The notes: generated from the sequence alone by a model not told the origin. A DNA stretch of 64,000 nucleotides from Taenia hydatigena (GCA_036345935.2 JADWOT020000007.1:5317471-5381470), one strand, 5' to 3'; numbered from the stretch's first letter, positions 22,929-34,115 are shown. Numbers and translations: made by a program.

Positions 22929-23150
22929 GCGTACTAAAATGAAATGGAACAACTGGCAGATTATTGGACCAGCAAATGCAGATTTGAGCAACCGGATTGG
23001 AGACGACACCCACAGTGCGAGGGACTTGGACAGAATATCGCTTTGCTGGCTGATCGGATGACTGTGCAGCGTTCAAAGGACAAATTTTTGGTTTGTGCGA
23101 TTGTGACAGACATAGCGAATTCCTTTAGAGGAAAGTACCATAGAATATAG
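22929..23150 (+). pseudogene. CAP/SCP-domain (venom-allergen-like) N-terminal half
   Basis: After a good acceptor (CTCATTTTCATGTATCCAG) the sequence reads KMKWN in one frame and LADYWTSKCRFEQPDWRR...GLGQNIAL in another. That is the typical CAP order: M-x-W, then LA-x2-W-x3-C-x-F, then G-x-GQN. CAP proteins (SCP/TAPS, VAL, ASP) are usually secreted, and families are expanded in parasitic worms. A frameshift between KMKWN and LADYW means this copy is broken unless there is a sequencing error. The frame continues to a stop at 23,150, and a GTTTGT inside may be a donor. The domain call is good; functionality is doubtful. Confidence 0.55.
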
Positions 23151-24490
23151 CCGTATGCATATGGAGTGGGTTGCAGTAAATACCCAAAGGGACACGCGTG
23201 ATTCCGCAAACAGTGCGTCCATAAGCCTACATGTAAAAAAGTGCTGCCGACACTGAGGTTGAAAGATCCTTAGGACAGGACTCTGCCAAAACGCGTGATG
23301 TGGAAATGAGCCTAACGACCACCGCCTAGACTGGTTATATCTGTCCTGGCGTCAAACTCCCCGTCTTATACTCATTTCATTGCATCTACCTTCTTTTCTG
23401 CCGTGTTGTTCCGTCCTATGTCTTTGATAACTCCAATACAATCGACTCATTCTTTGCTACCCCCGGTTGTCAGTGCAGCATCGGTCGGAGGCTTACACTC
23501 ATTTACATACTTGTAAAAATGTAAATTCTACTACGAGAGATGCTGATTGTATATAGTGATTAGCAAATTAAACTTCTGGTTGTTTAAGAGAATGGGCGGT
23601 TCCTGCTTTAGTTATTTGCTGTGCCTCTTAGGCGGATGCAAAATTGGGGCAGAAATTACGCATTTAATTTTATACTGCAGACCTTGAGAATGAAGCATGT
23701 CATAAATGTAAAGCAATAAAATAGGGCCATATTTAGTCACCATCAGGTTCCAAAGGTTGAGCTTTTACCATCTGGATTTTTATCCTATTCTTCCGACTTT
23801 TAGCGAAACAGACATCCGCTGCAATGCCATCATTCCTCTGCGGTTGTGCCTGCACTCATGGTGGCATGATACGTGACTGCCTAGTTCATACCCGAACCGC
23901 ACTTATCCAGACCACTGACCGCATCATTATGGAAGGCCTGTCAAGTGTAATTTAATTCGTTGAATAACCGAAGCAAACAATATGCTAGCCCTACTGTGCG
24001 CAGTTCGAGAGTGCAGTTGCTGTGATAAATGGTGCATTGGTGGTTTGGCAAGGAAAGTCGTGCATATAGATGCATTTGGACGGCACTGAGATGTATGACT
24101 TGGTGGAAAGTTTGATACTTAAGTGGCTAATGTCTGCACATAGTGTTGATTACCGCTTGATGTGCCGCAGAGTAAAAGTGGTGAATTTCTGAGCGCCGCA
24201 GAGTGGTGTGCAATGAAAAGCCTTCGATGTAGATGACTGCTTGTTAGCGCGTAAGAGTAAGAGTAGAGGTGGTACGAAGCATGCGCGTGTGCCTACGCGA
24301 TGTGCGGCTGTGTATGAAAGAATGGCTGAATTTCAGTCTCACATAATCATTCTTTGAGTTGATCTTGGTCTCATAGAGAGTGTTAACGTGCATAATCCGT
24401 GGTCATGTGGCATGATTTCAATTGAAGAGCACAAGGTGGACAAGGGCGTGAAGTCCACTAATCAGACATGGAAGTAGGACTTTCAAATAG
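23151..24490. other. no gene recognised
   Basis: Sequence between the two CAP-like pieces. No convincing exon or repeat was seen; a likely intron if the pieces belong to one gene. Confidence 0.4.
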
Positions 24491-24802
24491 ACCTTAGTGG
24501 AACAAATGTTGATGATGCAGTTGTGCCTAACAGATACCATCTTTGATGACGTGTATTTTCGCGGTGGAACACCCTGCGACAGCCCAGTATGGGTGGAGTT
24601 ATGCACTACTAGCAGTGATCGCGGCACGAGTTCCCATAAATCAAGCCCATCAGTCAACCCATGCATTAGGTTTTTGTGGGCCATAAGCAGCCTTTTCACC
24701 GTGTTTGCAAGACAAGGTTGTTGGAAACCTTACACGATTAATGCAGTCGGTTTTTATTTTAGTCCTGGTGTCACTTGCCTTGCCCTACCCCAAGTCGTTT
24801 AG
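24491..24802 (+). CDS. weak candidate exon, 103 codons
   Basis: An acceptor-like GACTTTCAAATAG precedes an open frame (phase 0) to a TAG at 24,802. It includes DTIFDDVYFRGGTPCDSPVW and several Cys residues. An antisense frame (24,418-24,699) is equally open, so strand is not certain. No domain recognised. Confidence 0.25.
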   Translation, partial: TLVEQMLMMQLCLTDTIFDDVYFRGGTPCDSPVWVELCTTSSDRGTSSHKSSPSVNPCIRFLWAISSLFTVFARQGCWKPYTINAVGFYFSPGVTCLALPQVV

Positions 24803-25021
24803 TCTAAAGTGCCTACTGAAATTCCATTCTACTTTAGATACGCAACCCGCAAGACTCAATCATCTTTAGAGTTACTAGCGGTTCTCCGTTTCGTGGCCGT
24901 TCTTTCGTCAAGCCCGTGTTGTCTTCATTCTGAAGAGTGTCGTGTAAAATTTGCAGGACGAGGGGCTGATTTAATTTGTACGAGGTAGGTTAGTTCATGG
25001 TGTCCATCTCACCTATCTCAG

Positions 25022-25216
25022 GGGATTAGGCACGAGCAAATCGCTGGCTCCACAAAGTTCCCTATATTGCAGCACAGACTAGAGTCTTCCTCGCAGCCAT
25101 TATATCTGCAACCTATCATGGCTTTGTTGCGGAAATATTGGCTCGACCCTACATTGGTTAATCTTCCACACGAAATAAGCAAAGTTATAAGCCCAGAAAA
25201 CATTCCTGTTTGGAAT
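25022..25216 (+). CDS. internal exon, unknown protein
   Basis: A strong acceptor (TCCATCTCACCTATCTCAG) and a donor (AAT|GTAAAG) bound exactly 65 codons in phase 0/0. The peptide is GIRHEQIAGSTKFPILQHRL, then LYLQPIMALLRKYWLDPTLV, then a segment ending NIPVWN. It looks like a real soluble or helical domain but I cannot name it. It lies between the two CAP-like fragments on the same strand, which argues against those being adjacent exons of one simple gene. Confidence 0.5.
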
Positions 25217-26056
25217 GTAAAGCTGATATCTAAATGGGTCTTGCTGCTTTAGATTTGGCAAACACTCATTGTAAACAAGCTCATTCCAAAAAGCAAAATC
25301 GTTCTGATGTTTTTACATACATTTATTTTTGCACAATCAGTCTAAAATGAGTTTATGGTGTACACCGCTGTTGATTGTTGTACCGACCTCGATAGTCATT
25401 TGGAGGGAGTACTAACCACAGAAACTGTTCCCTACTCTTACGTCTAGGCAGGATATCATCTTGAAAATTTTAGCACTTCGTCCACATGAGCGGGATCCAC
25501 GTTTCCGCCACAAGGTGCATTGGTGTCAAATAATGCTGGCTGTTCTGATAAGTTGACACAACGATGTATCCTTTACCATATCAAGGGTCTTTCCATTCGT
25601 TCAAATCGTAAATAAATTTCCAATTTGAAATGCATTGTTACATCAAAGGAGATGACCAAAGATGCTATGCTAACAACTGTGGTAAGCTAACCCGATCCAA
25701 GTGCACAACAGTCGTGGTTTATTTTTTTTAGCAAATCGCACCAACATCGCACAGAGGAGAGACATTAGCTGTCTATCCTTTAAAAATTTCTCTCTGTTTT
25801 AGCTTTACAAAATAAAAGCCAATGAAGTGGGACCGGCTTATGGTTATGCTAAGTCGGCCATTAGCAGTCAACTTATATCCTTGCAAGTAGCATCGCTCTG
25901 CACAGTCTAAGGATCATTTATTCTCTGCTAATTTTAACCTACACAATGTATTTTTTAAGTCGATGTCTTTTGTATTGGTAATTTGGCGCATTCATCCCCA
26001 AATATGAAAGGAATGCAGTTAATCGAATCAAAACTAATGCATTTCGTCGAGTCTAC

Positions 26057-26296
26057 TTGAATTGGATTTGTAAGCAGCAGGTATGGTGGACAATCTGCAT
26101 AGGAAAGAAATTTGCATACGACCCTTCGCGATACCGTTTTCCTGACGCCAAAATATTATGTGACTGCGCATTCTTTTCTTCTACAACGCATACAGAGAAG
26201 TATCATGTAATTTTGTACTCGCATTTGGGAAAATGTGTCGAAGAGACTAAAAGTCGTAATACATCGAAGAGCTTGGATAACTGTGAGTACAATTAG
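26057..26296 (+). pseudogene. CAP/SCP-domain C-terminal half
   Basis: The frame encodes KQQVWWTICIGKKFAYD, then RFPDAKILCDCAFFSS, then EKYHV and a tail with two Cys ending NCEYN. This matches the order of CAP signature 1 (HYTQ-V-W, then IGCG-A) and signature 2 (VCxYxPxGN, then KPY), but the His-Tyr of HYTQ, the IGCG cysteine and the GN are missing or altered. With the frameshifted N-terminal half 3 kb upstream this suggests a decayed CAP gene. Exon start is uncertain; an AG before GTATGG at 26,081 is one option. Confidence 0.5.
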
Positions 26297-26486
26297 CATC
26301 GACATGCTAAAGGAGTGCATGTCAATATGCTGGCAGGACCTGCTGCCTAGTCGGTCGAAATAAAAATAGAGAGCTAAATCGAAGTGACAGATGAACGCTG
26401 GGTGATACGCATTGTCAGGTCGTGTAAGCGGAGCATTGATGCGAGACGAAACCATACTTAACCATGAGAATAGATGAACAACTAAC

Positions 26487-26545
26487 TAGCAGAGCGTGGT
26501 TTCGATCCACGGACCTCTAGGTTATGGGCCCAGCACGCTTCCACT
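26487..26545 (-). pseudogene. initiator tRNA-Met-like relic, best preserved
   Basis: The minus strand carries AGTGGAAGCGTGCTGGG, CCCATAA, and GTGGATCGAAACCACG ending CTCTGCTA. The CAT anticodon with C at position 33 and the GGG/CCC-type anticodon stem are initiator-specific. The T-arm pairs perfectly. The first 13 or so nucleotides (5' acceptor strand and part of the D-arm) are missing, so it cannot fold as a full tRNA. Confidence 0.75.
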
Positions 26546-26851
26546 TAATTTACTTTATTTTCCCCAGCAGGTTGACACAAGTCACTGACGTGAGCTTCAG
26601 TAGTCACATAAAGCCAAGGTGTGTGTGGGTGCTTGAACGATTACTAAGTGACTGGTCGACGCGCAAGCAGTAAGGTATCAGGAGTAGAGATACGTGTGAA
26701 TGCTGAGGAAGGGGAGAGAGGGTGGAGATGGATGTGGGTATGTGCACGTGGCACTGTGATGTAGTACAGTACAACATGGCAGAGCATACCGCAAAGCGCT
26801 GGTACAGAGCAGATGGGCGGGAAATGAACTGATATGGAACTATGCTAAGCT

Positions 26852-26925
26852 GTCCCTGTGATGATGTAGCAGTGAGATTTTTCTCAAAATTCGTCTAAGT
26901 GATGCCGGTTCAACTCATGGTCACC
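26852..26925 (+). pseudogene. tRNA-Glu-like relic, degenerate
   Basis: It starts TCCCTGTGATGATGTAGC, matching the 5' end of tRNA-Glu, and retains GCCGGTTCAACTC from the T-arm. The anticodon arm is lost. Identified chiefly by its position and alignment to copy 1. Confidence 0.5.
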
Positions 26926-27525
26926 AAATGCGCAAAAATCTGTTGCACGCACAGGCAGCAGGACGCTAGACCCTGTGGTTGCACGTACGTAGATATCACA
27001 TGAGGTGTCAAATAACAGAGAAGGAAAAGTTGGCGTTTTTGTTAACACTTTTGACCGCAAAACGAGCGAGAGAGTCACTAGTGAGGACAAAGAGCACATA
27101 ATATCAAGTGAAGGGCTCTGGATATGTAGAAGGATGGTTCTTATCTAGGAAATATACAGAGATAGATAACAAAAAATGGATGGAGCAAAAGGCATGATAT
27201 AAGTGCCGAAATGTGCATGGCGCGGATTATCGTTAAATTGAAGGAAAGATCTACAAGACAATTATGACATGGAGACGGAACAACTTACCCCTTACACTTT
27301 TATAACTAAGTTTGATACCATTCACTTGGGCTACCGCTCAAATATCATGCCCCGTCACCTAAAAATTAGCATACGTGTTCACTTTTTTGAAAGGCTGACG
27401 AGTTCAAGGAGAATGCAATGCGCATTTGGTGGCAAGGTTCGTGTCAAAATAATGGTTAGAAGTAGGTTGTTTTTTAAAGAGCTAACAAACAGAGCGTGTT
27501 TGCGTTATGGCGAAGAGAATTAATG

Positions 27526-29468
27526 TGAAATAAATAACAAAAGGCCTTTGCAAGGATTTCTTTATTATCCTCCTCTTTCCTTATACTAGCTTTGTTATGG
27601 GAGGGTTGAATGCTTTTAGACATTCTTATCACATTGGATGAAAGAGGCAGTAGATAGCGCATTAACAAAAGCTGAGAGGCAGGAGTGCTTACGTCAGGAG
27701 AATCAAACCGCTCCTTCAGAACCAAATGCAAATTGTTGCTTCGCCTCCCGCCTACAAAGCACGTTCTATGAGAATGGATGCCACACATTCCCTCGTCTAT
27801 TCACGACCGTACCCGTTGTCACCCTCGTCTTCCATTATAGGTGTTTACTGCAACGTAGGCTCTCTTTGTTCAATTACTTTAGGATGTGACCCCATTACCG
27901 CGGGTGGTTTAGCCAGAATGCAGAAATAAGTGTGAGAACTTTGTACTAGAGAGAAGTGCAAGTTTCAACCCTGTGACGCGTGAATTTGTTAGCCACTCAC
28001 CTTTTGACTAGACGAGGCTGGCTGCCATAAATGGAATATTTGGTCTTCTGCGTTTGTGTTTCCGAAGTGAAGGCACATGTGCTGCCTCACAGTTCCCAGT
28101 TGATCATTATCGTTTCATTTTAAAGGTGTTTGTTAACTTTTACCCGTCATTTGACTTATGCGAATCGCTGTCTTATTGTGGTATCAGCATCTCTCCATCA
28201 TAAGACATGTTGTATGCAGTGGTCAAAAAATGACGAATCAGCTTTGGTAGCAGCATCGCTACATACCTGCTCCACGTTGTGGGCTTCATGATTGCTGGTG
28301 CTTTGGTCTTTGTTTCATGAGTAGTTTCATCTCATTGGAGTGAAAATGCATCCATGTATACGCACACAACTGAGAAGTTTAACGTTGGGTTCAAGGGCAG
28401 AGTGATGATGCCAGATGCTTAATGACTCTGTCATTAGGGCTTGCAATTCATATTCATCAGAAACGGGTGTTCGAACTGGAGCCCTTGATGAGGCCGGATA
28501 GGTAGCTGCTGCTGATGCTGCGACCGCTTACGATAGTCGATGGATAAGTCGATTTAGGCATGGCAAAGCCCTGCGCCTTTCATTACCCGAGCCGGCAGCA
28601 GGTATTGAAGTTGCCGAATTTGCGATTTGTTGGTTTCGCTGTTGTAGACTTAGCATATATATATATATATGTATATACGTATCAGTGCTCTTTTAATCAA
28701 ACTGATAGTAATAGTAAAACGCGACCTTCTTTCTCTTTTCTCTTTGGCTTCTGTGAGAGTTCAACTAAAAGACCAGCCCTGCTGCCAAGTTAATTACCTT
28801 GCCTTCCAGTTTTGCCAAACAACGCCTACTGAGCTTTAAATTACTATAATCAGTATCCCACCTCAGAAATTATTTGTTATAAGTTATCTTGGCAACACGC
28901 GGATGAATGGTCTAGCACGGCATGCCATATGGATTTCATCCCTCTAATCACTCAAAAACGCAGCAGTAGCAAAAGCCAAATTCACCCATCTAGGCACTTA
29001 CCCAAACCGTTCATGGCCTTCTTTTTTAACAACTCCTCCTGGTAAAATGGGTTACGTCTCTTTGGAGAAAAGCATCATGCGATTTCTGCCGTAGAGAAGG
29101 AGCGACTTCGAGTTTACACTAAGCGATGGACGCTTTTCGCAACATCACACAACCCATTTAATCATCACAGTTCTCAAACAGTATAATATCCTGCCTAACT
29201 ACCGCGGTTGAAGTTCATCCGAATTTCGCAGCAATAGCCTGCTGTCAGTGGTATGAATAGGCTTTTAAACGATTCTGCTCACTCAAAAGGCAAAATTGCC
29301 ACAATCACTCAGCCTTGCTGCATTTACAGAATATTTAAAAAAAATTGAGTAAGATCCACGAAAAGAGACAAAGGAATCAAAATATCTCTAAAATGTTGTG
29401 ATGAACGAGCACATAGTAGGTGCTGCTAGCCTCTTCTCTTTTTTTCCTTACCTACCTACCCGTCTGCA
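27526..29468. other. unassigned sequence with an AT microsatellite
   Basis: Several overlapping short frames on both strands (27,474-27,929; 28,560-28,793) have no splice support. An (AT)8 tract lies at 28,655-28,670. Nothing else recognisable. Confidence 0.4.
28655..28670. repeat. (AT)n microsatellite
   Basis: Eight consecutive AT units followed by GTATATACGTAT. Confidence 0.9.
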
Positions 29469-29599
29469 GTGCACTGCAATCCACCTCATCCACCTTGCCT
29501 CGTCCCAAGCACTCCTAATCGTTGCGCAGCACTTTCATTTCCACTCCATCATGTGTCATTATTGACTACCACCATGCTTGGTGGGCGGTGCGCATCTCT

Positions 29600-29935
29600 T
29601 TTCACTCACACGAGCGCCTGCCACGATGACGAGGAGGGGAGGTCGGTGGAGGATGCGTGAATGGAATGTTTGAGAACAGGTGCTGATGGGTGGATAGGTG
29701 GATGGATGGTAGGTGGAGAGGCGTGGTGTGATGCCTTGAGCACGCCTAGTGATGCAGCAAGGAGGGCGGCTGGAGGAAGAAGGCGATCGATAGGGTGTGG
29801 TGGGGGTGCGGGTGCGTGCAAGAGGAGAGAGAGGGAGAAAGTGAGAGAGGAGGGGTGGATGTAGTGGAAGGAAGTATGAGGTGCAAGGTGAGTGATGGAG
29901 GAGGAGAGAGTGAAGGTGGGAGGTGTGAAGTAAAG
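29600..29935 (+). repeat. G/A-rich strand-asymmetric tract
   Basis: About 330 bp in which the plus strand is dominated by G and A, with G-runs such as GTGGTGGGGGTGCGGGTG and GAGAGAGAGGGAG runs. The complementary C/T strand gives several long Ser/Pro/His-rich frames that are compositional artefacts. A regulatory or structure-forming (triplex or G-quadruplex-prone) tract is possible. The plus-strand frame leading out of it (ATG 29,936, RRKHRF) has no clear donor. Confidence 0.55.
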
Positions 29936-30145
29936 ATGCCATCGATAGCGACCATACCACGTAGAAAGCATCGGTTCTCGTCTTCTCGTCCGATCATTGA
30001 AATTAAGCTACGTCGGGTCAGGTTTGAACTGCTACTTACTGTTTGTTGTTTGACTGAATTTGGGCAAATTACACAAGGCACCATATCAATGTTTGGAAGA
30101 AAACCATTGGGTAACTGCAATTTATTGCAAAAGCTTCAGTTATAA

Positions 30146-31350
30146 AAGTTTGCTGAAATAGGCTCCTGTAGATTGATGCCAGCATTGGATTCCTCCTATT
30201 GTTTAAGTATTATTATTCGACTAATCATTAGCATTTGTGCGAAGGACAAATGCTTTCGTTTTTACAGTTCAGTTCAAAATTCGCTTTGAATATAGGGTGA
30301 TGGAGGAAGGAGGGTGAGAGGAAAGTGGAAGTGTTGCTCTTCATGGCTCACCTGCAATGTGCGTCAGTGGCAACCGCTAAAAATGCGTAAAGAGCTCACT
30401 TAGTTTGCTCGAACCAAAACTTCCCTCCATGTTGTAATATTTTTCAGCTAACTACACACAAGTCTGAATGGTATTTTGAGTTGAGTCTGAAACACTTGTA
30501 GGCCTATTTTGTGCAGTTCTGATGCAATTTGTATTGTGACAGCTTGTATGCATGCAAGTGATGAAATTTGTAAAAAGGCGTATAGGCAGCAATACTGATG
30601 GGTGAACGCATGCACAACCATCACACTTTAACGAAAATTGTAGAGACCGTTTTGCATTCTAGCAGTTACAGGAATTATTAATGCTTTGTCGTACACACGC
30701 CGTTTGACGCTCCTTGATGAATGGGTTTAGACCGAGTAACCACTTACTTCTTTGTTTGCTATCCATGAATAGGAAGAAGAAGAGCTTAGCCGATTGTACC
30801 CACACTCGATCGTAGGCGTTTTATAAGACTCAACGCTATAAATTAACTTGCCAAATAATTGCGCACGATAGTATTCTCTTAACAATTCTTCGTCTTCTTA
30901 TCGTCTTTCACGTCCAGATGGAATGAGTTTTGCTATACCTACGACCTACTTAGTTAATAGCTTATGTACTGACAAGCTTCTGGCTGGACGTGACTCGTAC
31001 GGTGACGACTCTGCACCAAACCGTTTATCTCAGTGATTATGAGAATGTATTTTTGCTAAAACTAGGTTCCTATGGCAAAGCTGAGAAATTCACAGCTGTA
31101 AAGCCGCTTCAATACCTTAGCTGCCCTGGTTGACTTGAGCATGAGAATACTTGCAAGCGCTAGTCTATTACGCCCAATGCTATTAACTAATGTAAGTGCT
31201 GTTGTGTAGCACGGACATGCACGCAGATTAGGCGAGACCATAAGCCCTATTTATGAGTCACTTGCGCAGTGGTAATTTGTGTCTACGGTTGCTTCTTCAT
31301 CACGCTCGTAAACCTACAAACTAATTAATAACATTCTGCTGTTTCCGTAG
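30146..31350. other. no gene recognised
   Basis: AT-rich sequence without open frames longer than chance, ending at the acceptor of the 31,351 exon. Likely intron or intergenic. Confidence 0.45.
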
Positions 31351-31494
31351 ATATTTTGTTTTCCGCATACTATTTTTCTTGGTACAAGTTTTGTGCTAAA
31401 GTCGCGCATGCAGAGGTAGTGGCGCAAATAAACAATAATAATCACTTGCATAGCCTTACCGATGCGGAGAAAGTCTTTTTATCGACCATCATAT
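31351..31494 (+). CDS. internal exon, unknown protein
   Basis: A very good acceptor (CATTCTGCTGTTTCCGTAG) precedes a phase-2 frame: LFSAYYFSWYKFCAKVAHAE, then an Asn-rich turn and LHSLTDAEKVFLSTII. It ends at a GTAAAT donor in phase 1 (144 nt = 2 + 47 codons + 1). If the donor is not used the frame stops at 31,553. No family recognised. Confidence 0.45.
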
Positions 31495-32004
31495 GTAAAT
31501 CTTCTTCTGACTGTACCTTACGTACCTTCTGGATTCAGGCATCTCTCCAATAGGGACTTTTTGCAAGCTGACGCAGATGAGAGGCGATAGGATATTCGAT
31601 TAGTGAGACATTCTCCCTAGCATGCATCCCTTAAGTATACTCCTGTGTATTCTTCTTCCTCGATAAAAAAGTTATTGAAAGTACGTTTTCTTTAGCAATC
31701 ATTTAAAGCAATGAAAGCATCGTTTCATTACCTTACTGCCTTATAGTGGCGTAAAATTCGGCAGAGGACTTAAAAGAGTTACCACACGAAAACTTAGGCA
31801 AGGGCAATTTTGCCCATACAAAGCTTTTATTTTGACATTGACATCAATGAAGCTAGGAATTCCTCCTACCGCGACACATCGGTATTAATTGGTCTAATTC
31901 TAAACATTGCCATGTCACTAAGAGTAACCAAAAGGGGTAACGAAAATTATTTTAGAGCAAAGAACAAGAAAATGTAGAAGACATCATTTGCGAAGATGGT
32001 GTTG

Positions 32005-32301
32005 CTAACGCGGAAGTAACGACAGTAGTAAGAGCAGCGATATAGTAACGAAATCGACAACGGGAGGAGAACACAAGCTAAGGGGTGTGCTGCAGGCAAC
32101 GGCAAAGGAGGATGAGGTAGGAGGAAGCACGCAGCCTTCTGATCTGGAGTCTGATACGCTAACTTTAAGCCATAGAGTCATGCCGTAAAGGACGATGTGT
32201 TTCAACACCTCAGCAACATCACGTAGAGCGCTGTGCACACCTGCCTTGGAATTAGCAGCAGCACCAGTGACAGATAGAGGAACCTCAATATCCTTGGACA
32301 T
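32005..32301 (-). CDS. 98-codon ATG frame with hydrophobic C-terminus
   Basis: A well-formed ATG (AGACCATGTCC) opens MSKDIEVPLSVTGAAANSKA, then GVHSALRDVAEVLKHIVLYG, a convincing soluble N-terminus. The last 20 or so residues are strongly hydrophobic (FVTISLLLLLSLLP), so a tail anchor or GPI-type signal is possible. Alternatively the coding exon ends near WLK and the rest is intron. Two inverted CCAAT boxes lie 40-51 nt upstream of the ATG (32,341-32,352). No family recognised. Confidence 0.45.
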   Translation of the reverse strand: MSKDIEVPLSVTGAAANSKAGVHSALRDVAEVLKHIVLYGMTLWLKVSVSDSRSEGCVLPPTSSSFAVACSTPLSLCSPPVVDFVTISLLLLLSLLPR

Positions 32302-32909
32302 GGTCTATCCTTTTGCCCTTAAGGAATATCCTACCGTGCACCAATAACCAATTTCCGCTTGCTTTGTTAATGCCGTTGTAGTCTTTCTCTTGCTGAATTT
32401 GTCATGGTTGATTCAGCTTTATTTTATTCAAAATGCATAACCGGTAATTTAAAAAACCCTGCATTGAGCATCGTCTCGTTGCAAAGTAGTTGTAACTTAG
32501 TCCAGCGAATTGCTGACCTACGAAATTGCAATCAAAGCTGATATATTTAGGAGAATGGATTTGTGACAGAAATAACCACTTTTAATTTAAATGTTTTGCA
32601 TTGACAAACTTTAAATAACCCTATATTAAGCATTTCCACTCTCTTTTAGTTCAGTTTTCCTTTACAAAGCCAGCTACATTCGTGTGATACTCTCAAACCA
32701 GAAGAACTAATTGGCCTTTTCAACTTTACTTTGCCTTTGTGCTAAGGCATTGATAGCATTTAAGCACTTGAGCTAAGTCCGACTCTATTAAGACAAATGC
32801 CACATGCCTTTTCCATTCTCCGTAAGCACTTTATAGATTATCTTCATTAATTTTTCATGTGCAAGCCGTTCCAAACTTTTGAAAGGTGTGAAGTTATGCT
32901 TTTCAAGCT

Positions 32910-33140
32910 TTGTTTGGTCACACTTTGGCGCTATTTTGTCACTTTGCTATTAATAATGAGGATGATATGACATTTTATACTTATTTCTACTTGGCACACA
33001 CATTTCAATTTTACTTGGCCTTCAAAGAACCAAGCTGTAATGTATCTTTTGTCACTGGACGCATTCTCAGAAGAATGTGCAGACACAAGCTTAAACATTT
33101 AACAAGGTTGTCCTTAAGTCTAACACCATTTGAACTCTAA
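32910..33140 (+). CDS. weak candidate frame, aromatic-rich
   Basis: A 76-codon frame, open upstream to about 32,893. It includes FYTYFYLAHTFQFYLAF, a probable membrane-like aromatic stretch, then a basic RRMCRHKLKH tail. The acceptor is weak, and AT-rich DNA can give such frames by chance. Confidence 0.22.
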   Translation: MFGHTLALFCHFAINNEDDMTFYTYFYLAHTFQFYLAFKEPSCNVSFVTGRILRRMCRHKLKHLTRLSLSLTPFEL

Positions 33141-33679
33141 GTACAAAATTTTATGTAATTTTGCATTTTAAGTCGCCCTCGAGTCTTAGTAAGGCTAGTC
33201 ACAAAGAATGGCATTAACGGTTTTGAAGTCTACATGGGAACGAAGATCTTTTCGCTCCTCCCTCACGTACTTTTATCTTTATTTCTTACTTTCAAATCTT
33301 CTTTGTATTTTGCCAATGTAGGCTCACAGTCACCCATTCTGCGCCGATAACAAAACCAAACCTACATATTATTCCCATCTAGGATTCCATGAACCTCTTA
33401 ATCAGACCTCTAGATTCTGAATGATAGCTCATTATCTGTAAGGCCTACTTTAAGTTTTCTTGAGCATTAGGCGATAAGCGCACGACCACCTTTAGTTATC
33501 AGACTGGCCTCCATAACATTCACGCAGCAGAGCGTCCCCTTGCGCAGATCATGTTAATCGGACGTAGAGCTGATGAGAAGTAGCAGTTAAACTTATGGTG
33601 AACTTAAAATTTTAGGGCAAGTAAGCGAAGCATAGATGAGAAGTGTAGCCGAACTCGGCCGTGCGAATAGGTGATAAAG
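33141..33679. other. no gene recognised
   Basis: Unique AT-rich sequence up to the third tRNA-pair repeat. Confidence 0.45.
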
Positions 33680-33747
33680 TGGCGAAGTGGAGCTTCGCTC
33701 TACAGACCTCTGAGTTGCGAACCCAGCACACTTCCACTGCGCGTCTC
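33680..33747 (-). pseudogene. initiator tRNA-Met-like relic, diverged
   Basis: The minus strand has GCGCAGTGGAAGTGTGCTGGG, then loop TTCGCAA, stem CTCAG, and AGAGGTCTG before a degenerate T-arm. The anticodon position reads CGC instead of CAT. Recognised by alignment with copies 1 and 2. Confidence 0.55.
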
Positions 33748-34041
33748 TTAATTTATTTTATCTCTTACCTGCATGCTGGCACAAGCAACATGCCAAGCCA
33801 CATTGATGAGCTTCAGCAGTCACATAAGGTCGAGGTGTGTGAGCGTAAGTGCATTCGAACAATTACTAGTTGGCTGAGTGACGCATAGACAGTGATGCAG
33901 CGGAGGTAGAGGTGGATGTGGATATCGAGGAAGGGGAGGGAAGATGGAAGAGGAGGTGGGTATGCGCACGCGGCGCTGTGGTATTGTGTGGCACAATGCG
34001 GCATAACCTATCGCAGGGTATTGGATGAGAGTGCATCAAGC

Positions 34042-34115
34042 TGCCTCTCTGATAGCTTAGCGCTGAGAATTTCTCGCTTTTACTTTGGTGGGGCGGGTTA
34101 ATCTAATGACCACCA
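34042..34115 (+). pseudogene. tRNA-Glu-like relic, very degenerate
   Basis: It retains CTCTCTGATAGCTTAGCGCTGAGAATT at the 5' side and GGCGGGTTAATCTAATGACC where the T-arm should be. Only its position within the repeat and alignment to copy 1 support the call. Confidence 0.4.

Larger units (their letters stand above)
26487..27525. repeat. tRNA-pair repeat, copy 2
   Basis: Same order as copy 1: an initiator-Met relic (minus), GTGAGCTTCAGTAGTCACATAA, a purine-rich stretch (GAGGAAGGGGAGAGAGGG), a diverged tRNA-Glu relic (plus), then CTGTTGCACGC...GCTAGACCCTGTGGTTGCAC. The end shares GCGCATTTGGTGGCAAGGTT with copy 3. No open frame runs across it, and no terminal repeats or target-site duplications were detected by eye. 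Confidence 0.6.

Noticed and set aside
22894..23209. Minus-strand frames over the CAP fragment
   Set aside because: The CAP motifs are on the plus strand; the antisense frames have no recognisable domain.
26156..26455. 99-codon minus-strand frame
   Set aside because: It overlaps the C-terminal CAP signatures on the plus strand and has no support of its own.
26487..26545. A primer-binding site of an LTR retroelement using initiator tRNA-Met
   Set aside because: The similarity covers most of the tRNA including the anticodon arm, not just the 3' end, and no long terminal repeats or gag-pol frames flank it.
29559..30120. Several long Ser/Pro/His-rich frames on the minus strand
   Set aside because: They are produced by the C/T-rich complement of a purine tract. 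Three overlapping frames are equally open and none has a domain or splice support.
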